This document shows positions 11,101 to 20,100 of a DNA stretch of 64,000 nt, one piece after another. The notes under the pieces are model-generated. The model did not search any database, was not told the origin of the DNA, and saw only the letters and a program-made list of their open reading frames with translations. Location of the stretch: contig NC_048549.1 of NCBI RefSeq assembly GCF_902806685.2, positions 12,727,594 to 12,791,593 of the forward strand, given 5' to 3'. This DNA is from Maniola hyperantus. Taxonomy: Eukaryota; Arthropoda; Insecta; Lepidoptera; Nymphalidae. Position 1 is the stretch's first letter; each line of letters opens with the position of its first letter. Position numbers and translations under genes: made by a program.

Positions 11101-14100
11101 TTTCTTGTTCACTCAATTTTCATTGTATTGCTACCCCATTTTATTCGTTTTCACTCCAATCCCATTTCATTTTCACTCAATTTTCATTTCAAAACCAGAT
11201 TTTTTATTAATTTTTCAATCTATTATCACACCAAATAATATTAATTACATTTACATTTTATTTTCAATCCATTTCTTTTTGATTTTCCCTGAAATACCTT
11301 TTAATTTTCAAAATAGTTGAATTCTGATTTCATTTTCACTCTACTTTCATTTCCATTAAGTATTTTTCTTTCAGTTCAGAGTATATTCATTACGTTTAGG
11401 TTTTATTTTCAACCCATTTCTTTTTAATTCAAAAGCAGAGTAGTGGAATTGTTATTTCATTTTCACTCTACCTTTATCTCCATGCAGTGTTGTTTTGTTT
11501 TCGTTTCAGAGTATTCAGAGTGTTAATCAGGGAGATATTTGCTGGCTGGGTTCTATTATCACTGACCGACGTGCTCGCGGACCCCTACATACTGAACACT
11601 CTGATAGTGCTGGCAACTGGGGATGAGACCATGGCCGCTTTGCCCACTACACCAAATTATAAGGTAAGTAACTTTTTGATTACTTTTTGTAACCTAACAT
11701 AGACTATCATAAAAATTATGCAGATTTTATGTTTTTTCGTCAGTGAAAACCCATCGCTATGAAACCAAAATGTTCAAGATTTTAAAATTAAATAATTTGG
11801 TTTATGCTTATTTGTTTTAAAACTCCACAGGTAGAATTTCTAGAGAACTTCGTCCGTCAAACGGAATCAGTGTACGGTGCTAGAGCAAAACTGCTGAGAA
11901 TTGACTTGGAATTACTTCTGAACAACCAGGACCACTTCTACGCCTTACTGCACCACTTGAAGACTACTACCACTGATATATACTTGCTGCAGTTCTATAA
12001 GGACATAAGTAAGTTATAAAAAGAAAAAGTGACTGACTGACTGACTGATCTATCAACGCACAGCTCAAACTACTGGATGGATCGGGCTGAAATTTAGCAT
12101 GCAGATAGCTATTATGACGTAGGCATCTGCTAAGAAAGGATTTTTGAAAACTCGACCCCTTAGGGGGTACAACGATTTTCACTTTGTTTTCATTCTCGTT
12201 TCACCCCATTTTAATTTTATTATTATTACTCTATATTGATTTCATTTTCACGACATTTCTCATTTGCGTTTCATATTTACATTCACATTATTACTTCCAT
12301 ATTGTTTTTCACTTTGATCAAATTTAACCAGAACCACTTCTATGCCTTACTGCACCACTTGAAGACTACTACCACTGATATATACTTGCTGCAGTTCTAT
12401 AAGGACATAAGTAAGTTTTAAGGGTTCCGTACCTCAAAAGGAAAAAGAAACCCTTATAGGATCACTTTGTTCTATCTGTCTGTCTGTCGTGTCTGTCAAG
12501 AAAGCCTATAGGGTACGTCCCGTTGACCTAGAATCATGAAATTTGGTAGATAGGTAGGTTTTATATTACAAGAAAATTAACCAATCAACAATATTTGTAT
12601 TAAACGTTTTTTATGTGAAAACAAGTAAATAACTCATGAGAAATACAATTACGCCACGAATTCTCAAAGTTTGTTTTGCAACTTCTTGTATACGTATTCT
12701 TGAAAAAAACCAGTTACATGATAAGGGACAAAAATAGGTTAGCTGTGTCTCTATTTATCACATTAGTAACTTTATCTGTGCTCTCTTTTTAATGCGAATG
12801 AGAAGCAAACGTTCCTGCATCTACCTTTATTACTCTATCTACGATTAAATCCGAAAACAGTGAATTTGTGGTTACATCACAAAAACAAATTTAAATGTGT
12901 TCATGAACAAATAATTATTATTAAAGTGAGATAACTATACCAAGTGGGATATCATATGAAAAGGCTTTATCTGTACATTCTAAAACCGATTTTTATTTAT
13001 CTTTATGCATAAAATGTCGAAAAAATACGACTGTAGTACGGAACCTTCGGTGAGCGAGTCTGATTCGCACTTGGCCGGTTTTTTTTATTACGACTAGTTT
13101 TTGTTACAGAATCATTCCAAACACGGATCCTAAACCCTGAACTAACATCGGAAGAAAAAGCATCCTTACATCAGGAAGCTCGCGAGTTGTTCTCGCGGTA
13201 CATGTCTTCGCAAATTCCCAGAGTCGCTCTCCCGGAAGATATGCTGGCTGAACTGGAGGAGTTGCTTGAAGCCGGCCCTGAGGGGGTTGCCAGGTAAATA
13301 CGTCTATGTGGTGGGTGGGAGGCTACGGCCGTGGCTAGCTACCACCCTACCGGCAAAGACCGTCCCACCAAGCGATTTAGCGTTCCGGTACAATACCGGT
13401 ACGGAACTAAACTAAATTGAGAGGTATAATTTTAGTGCTATACTTTTCCGCAAGGAGCATTACGAAAGGGAATATAATATATTGCTGTTCTCATAGATAC
13501 ATACATTTGTACCTCTCAATGTAGTTTTTTTTTTTTTTTTTTTTTTTAAAGATATAGCGAGCAAGCGAGCAGGCGGGTCACCTGATGTTAAGTGATTACC
13601 GCCGCCCATGAACATTTGCAGCACCAGAGGAGCCGCCGATGCGTTGCCGGCCTTTTAGGAATTTGTTGGTCCGCCCCTTGAATAACCCCATGTTATAATC
13701 TAGTGGGAACACCGCCGGTGGGAGTTGGTTCCACAGTTTGCATGTGCGTGGAAAGAAGGATCTGGCACAGCGGACGGTCGAAGTGCACCAGACACCCAGA
13801 TGGTGAGGGTGAAATTCCTTACGGTGGCGCGCGGTGCGGTTCAGCGGTCTCTAGTTCAGCTAGAGAATTGTTTACAACAGACTTAGTCACAGTATTCATA
13901 TTATAATTAATGTGAATGTTATTAATATTATTTAGACCTGTAAACTAAAATGTCTGGTTACTTTGGACTTACTATACTTACTTACTATACTTACTATACT
14001 TTTGTTTGGACCTGTCATTTTTGTTCAGTTTAAAGATTGGCCACATTGATTAATTTAATCACTTGATCTATGTTTTAGATTGCAGACCAGTCGAGCTTTA

Positions 14101-17100
14101 TACCAAGCGGCACGGCAATCCCACTCGGCCTTGGAAAAAATAATGTTGCCTAGATTTCTGCACAGTGAAGAAGTAGGTGTTTCTCTTAAATCATGAAATA
14201 TTTCAAATATAAAATCCTTAATCAAAATTAATTTTATTCACAGTTTTACAAATTGTACATTGGACCTAGAATACTTATTGGATACCAGAAGCAAATGACC
14301 AAAAGGTAAATAAATTGCGTCCGAGTAGGTATGGTAACGTTACCATATTATGGTTTTTTAATACAAATGGCGAGCAAACGAGCAGGTAGGTCACCTGATG
14401 TTAAGTGATTACCGCTTCCCCATGAACATTTGCCGTACCAGAGGAACCATTTGTTGGTCCGCCCCTTGAACAACCCTTTATGGGTTAAAACTGCCATACC
14501 CCTTCCAGGTTAGCCCAATTCCACCTTAAATGGCATTATCACTTACCACCAAGTGAGATTACAGTCAAGAGCTAACTTTTGTCTTAATAAAAAATAAAAA
14601 AATTGGGGCATCAAAAGATATTACACTGCCTTGGGATACAGGGCTGCATCATCTGATAGAGTCCTGGTTCGGCAGCCGTCGAACATGGATGTGTGACAAT
14701 AAATAATTTTCATTTTTAGGGTTCAAAAGGAAAAAAGGAACCCTTATAGGATCACTTCGTTGTCTGTCCGTCTGTCGTGTCTGTCAAGAAAACCTATATG
14801 GTACTTCCCGTTACCTAGAATAATGAAATTTGGCAGGTAGTTAGTTCTTAAAGCACAAGTAAAGGAATAAATCCGAAAACCGAGGATTTGTGGTTACATC
14901 ACACATAAACAAATTAAAATAATTCATATTTTCAATTTTTAAAGTAAGATTACTATACCAAGTGGCGTGTCATATGAAAGGTCTTTACCTGTATTTATTT
15001 TTGTGCATAATAGTGTTTGATGTATTGTGCAAAACGTCGAAAAAATTACCTGAGTACGGAACTCTCGGTGCGCGAGTCTGACTCGCATTTGGCCGGCTTT
15101 TTATGAAAGTTTTCCTTTACAGGCCCCAAGATAAATTGAATATGTTAAAACTGGGCATTAAATTGAAGAATGTGCTAAAACCTCAAGTGATTGACGGACA
15201 AGTCCTGGAGTCTCTCGGTGCGGAGCTAGAGGACGGCGAGAGTCTAGACAATGTGGATATATTGAAGTATCTGGACTCGTTGGCTTCAGACGACACGTTG
15301 GACCAAGACTTGAGCACTTACAAAGTCGTTTTGACCAATGTAGAGACTAGATTGGTGAGATTTTACTTCTGTAATGTGTGTATGAGCTCTGGCTCAGTCA
15401 CTGTGACGTCATAGCACGAGAATTACCATTTCTGAGATTTAAAAAAATCAAAAAATTCAAAAAGTTGAAAAATTTGTGTTTCGGCTCATTGATATATAGA
15501 GGTAATTGACATGCATATTATCAAGAACAACTATTTGACTCACTCTATGTCAGAAATAGTGATTCTTAGGGGAAAAGTGTAATCGCAATTCTTATAGATA
15601 ATTGGATGATCTACAAATTTTGTCTGTCGTATTTTATGATAAAACTTTTTTAGCTGGAAAATGCAAAAAACCCATTTTAGTGAAATTTGACCTTGAATTT
15701 TTTTTTCGCAAATGTGGGATCATAATTTATTTGTAGCTAGCTTATGCTCGCGACTTCGTCCGCGTGGACTACACAAATTTCAAATCCCTATTTCACCCTC
15801 TTAGGGGTTGAATTTCAAAAAACCTTTCTTAGCAGATGTCTACATCAAAATAGCTATCTGCATGCCAAATTTCAGCCCGATCCGTCCAGTAGTTTGAGCT
15901 GTGCGTTGGTAGATCGATCAGTCAGTCAGTCAGTCACCTTTTCCTTTTGTATATTTAGATAGCGTTTTCAACATTCGTACCGATTTTTAGCTCTCTGCGA
16001 ATTATTGTAACCTTGAATGTCTACTTTGACCAGACTAGTAATGAACTCAATAGCTCAACCGGTATAGGAGTGGACTGAAAACCGAAAGGTCGACGGTTCA
16101 AACCCCGCCCGTTGCACTATTGTCGTACCTACTCCTAGCACAAGCTTGACGCTTAATTGGAGAGGAAAGGGGACTATTAGTCATTTTTTTTTTTTTTTTT
16201 TTAAGAGTATTAGCCATTTTTTTAAATGACTAATACTCTTAAAAAAAAAAAAAACTATTACTTTTAGCAACCGCCACCCCGTCGTGGTTCCATCCGTGTG
16301 TTTACACTGACGGTACATCGCGTGAGGGAGGGCTTACCGCCTGCACTGTTCAGCTTGGAGCGAAGCGAGCACGACTTTCATTTGCTGAGGAGCAAACTGT
16401 TGGAGTTTCATGGAGATGCGCTACTGGTAGAACTTCCTCTGCCTTCTAGAAGGTTAGTGAAAATTAATATTTTATTTATGTTTCAAAATTGGTCCTTTAT
16501 AAAATGTTTTTTTTAATTGTATTTTTTGGATTTTTGTAATCCATACCTAATATTATAAATGCGAAAGTGTGTCTGTCTGGCCGTCTGTCTGTCTGTCTGC
16601 TAGTCTTTCACGGCCCATCCGTTCAACCGATTTTGACGGAATTTGGTACAGCGATAGCTTTCATGCCGGGGAAGGACAGACTACTTTTTATTCCGGGAAA
16701 TCAAAGAGTTCTCACGGGAGTATTAAAAACCTAAATCCACGCGGACGAAGTTGCGGGCATCATCTAGTTTTGTATAAAGACGTTCGTAAGAGCTTACACA
16801 AGCCTAAATATAATATGGCAAGCTGTGTTGCCTAGTAGCTATATACTAATCCTACTAATATTATAAATGTCAAAGTGTGGATGTTTGGATGTTTGTTACT
16901 CAATCACGCAAAAACGGCTGAACGGATTTGGATGAAATTTGGAATGGAGATAGATTACACCCTGGATTAACACGTAGGCTACTTTTTATCCCGGAAAATC
17001 AAAGAGTTCCCGCGGGATTTTGAAAAATGTAAATCCACGCGGATGAAGTCGCGGGCATCAGCTAGTGTATTATAATTTTGTACAAAGAAGCTCGTAAGAT

Positions 17101-20100
17101 CTTAAGCCTAAATATAACATGGGAAACTGTGATAGCCTAGTGGCTATATACTAGTACGATATAGCCTCTTTAATAGCCTCAATAGCTCAACGTTTAAAGG
17201 TGCAGACTGAAATTCGAAAGGTCGCCGGTTCAAACCCACCCGTTGAACTATTTTCGTACCCACTCCTAGCACAAGCTTCACGCTTAGTTGGATAGGAAAG
17301 GGGAATGTTAGTCAAGGGCCATGGCTCATATTATTTAAAAAAAAATTGTATGGATTTGTTTTTAATTGCAGAGACAACAGCCCCCTAGAAACTCTTCGTT
17401 ACAAATACGAGGATTTTCTGCAGCGCCTCATACAAATAAGCCTTTTGCAGACCAGCGAGCTTCTCCATTTGTTCCTCACGGTGGACGGGGACTTCTCAAT
17501 GGTAAGTTCCGTTCTTCCTTTTCTTTTTAAGTGAAATATGAATATAAATACCCGCATTACATATACCCATATTACATAAGTCCTTGAGTGGAGACCGCGT
17601 TTAAGCAAGCGTAGTGTGGGACGCCCTCCAGCACGATGGACCGACGATATAAAGAGGCTGGCGGGAAGTGGCTGGATGAGGAAGGCTGAGGGCCGGGTGT
17701 GGTGGGGTTCTTTAGGGAAGGCCTATGTCCAACAGTGAACGTCCACAGGCTGATGATGATGATGATGATGATGATGATTACATATACAATTAGGTTACAG
17801 TACCACTTTTATAAGCTGTAGCCTAGTGGTTAGGATGTCCGCCTTCTAATCGGAGGTCGGGGGTTCGATCCCGGGCACGCACCTCTAACTTTTCGGAGTT
17901 ATGTGATTTTTAAGTAATTAAATATCACTTGCTTTAACGGTGAAGGAAAACATCGTGAGGAAACCTGCATGCCTGAGAGTTCTCCATAATGTTCTCAAAG
18001 GTGTGTGAAGTCTACCAATCCGCACATGACCAGCGTGGTAGACTATGGCCAAAACCCGTCTCATTCTGAGAAGAGACCCGTGCTCTGTAGTGAGCCGGCG
18101 ATGGGTTGATCATGATGATGATGATGATGACTACTTTTAGAAGTCACATCGGCAAAATTTGGTTTGGTATTTTTTTTGGTACAAATAAAATAATAATAAT
18201 AATAATAAAAAAGGACTATTTTTCTGCAGTTGGTACAAGCTTCAACACTAAACGCCTCAGCGTCAGACCTCGGCAATATCTACCAGTCGGTAGCTCATAA
18301 ATTGCGGAAGGAAAAGGGACAGCATTTGGAAAGCTTCCTCAGAAACTTTCTCATCTCTTCTGATAAGGAACGATATCAGGCTCTGTAAGTATACTTCTAT
18401 GTACACATCTTTGGACATGAAAGATGCTTTGGTTTTGATATTTCCAGGACTGCAGTTGACCATATCGATCACAAAGAATCAGTTGAATTATATATAACTA
18501 GCCGTTGCCCGCGACTTCGTCCGCGTAAAATTTCTGGTTTCTCATGAGATCTAAAATTTTCGCGCTGCAAAAGGCCTCACTTACCTACTCACTCAGTCTC
18601 ACCTTAAGACACTGAACCCAGAACACCTAAATGCCAATTTTCATATCTCTAACTTCAAAAACATAGGATTTTCATATAACCTTTCAATCCCCATTTCAAC
18701 CCCTTAGGGGGGGGATTTAGTTAGATCCTTTCTTATCAGATACCTACCCCCTAGAAAGAACCTACGTTTCAAATTTCAAGTAAAAATAACAATAGTTAAA
18801 ACTTTGTATAAAAAAATTTCCCCCCATTTTACCACGATTCAAAAACACTTGTAAAAGTTTATTTAAATAAAAATCTAACCTATTCTATTCTGAGGTTTTT
18901 TTTATCTACAGAAAACACGGCACAACCCGCGACATAGACGAAGCTCAGGAGGTGAACGTAGAAGACCTAGAGATGGTAAAGCGTCCTCATAACGCGCGCA
19001 ACATACACGCGAGCATGTTCCGGAACAACTTCGATGTCGAGCCGGTTGTGATCGCACGTGATATGGACTATCAAGATACCATTGTTGGCTTCTCGCAGTG
19101 TATAATGTATTTATGTAAGTACACACTAAAACAAATCATCATCATCATCATCATTATCAACTGACAGCCATGAACGCCGGACATAGATCTCTTGTAGGGA
19201 CTTCCACACAGCACGGTCTGTGTCATGTCGTCTGTCCACCTAGTGGGTAGTCCTCCAACACTGCGCTGTCCGGTGCGAGGTCGCCATTCTAGTACATTGA
19301 AACCCCAACGTATATTGGTTTTCGAACTATGTGCGCTGCCCATTGCTACTTCAGCTTCCCAACCCGTTCAGCTATTACAGTTACTCTGATTTTGCTACAG
19401 ATCTCCTCATTTCTATTTTGATCATGTACAGAGATGCTGCTCTCTCCATCGCCCGCTGAATGTGATCGCTTTAGCGATAAGGCCGCCTTTGCATGCTACA
19501 TCTATTATAATAAGATCCTGTATTGTGTTTTTTCAATGTTTACTTTGTGTTGTGTGCAATAAAGTGTCAAAGTGTCAATAGCTTTCTTAGGAGGCCTATA
19601 GTTATATTATATGTTTTCTCTAATATTATGGTGTATGTTTTCTTAATTCTAGTATCAAAAGTGGTAAAAGGCCGTAGCTTCGTGACGGGTATAGTTGGCA
19701 ACTTCGTGGGCATGTCGCGGCGTGTGCTCGACGATGTGTTCAACGCCTTACTGAACCACGTGCTTTACTCCTTGCTCAGTGAGAGGCGGCTCGCGCATTT
19801 GATACGGTTGGGACACGGTGAGAACATTGCATTTATCTAAAAAATTCTTTATATCAGCTCCTATGTAGTCAATCTTGAACCTGCGTAGTGGGCGATTTAT
19901 CGACATAATATTGGTGATATGAAGTAAGACGCGACGTTGGAGGCATCTATTCTGCGTGATTTATGTCAAAATTTCGTTTTTCGCGTTTTTTTTTTTAAAT
20001 AGAGATAGCGAGCAAACGAGCAGGCGGGTCACCTGATGTTAAGTGATTACCGCCGCCCATGAACATTTGCAACACCAGAGGAACCGCCGATGCGTTGCCG

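Noticed and set aside
10822..11320. Plus-strand ORFs of 71 and 124 codons in SNX14 intron 5
   Set aside because: Phe/Ile/His-rich, pyrimidine-biased low-complexity intron sequence (TTTCATTTTCAC-type repeats) without any domain.
9627..11663. Direct splice from SNX14 exon 4 to exon 6
   Set aside because: It would delete the second half of PXA, and exon 5 (10209-10399) fits in frame with good splice sites and family-like sequence.
16041..16110. tRNA gene candidate in the family G repeats
   Set aside because: The same head occurs three times with a common SINE body and lacks a proper acceptor stem.
17818..17890. tRNA gene candidate
   Set aside because: A and B boxes are present, but no complete cloverleaf forms and the sequence continues into a SINE body with a (GAT)n tail.
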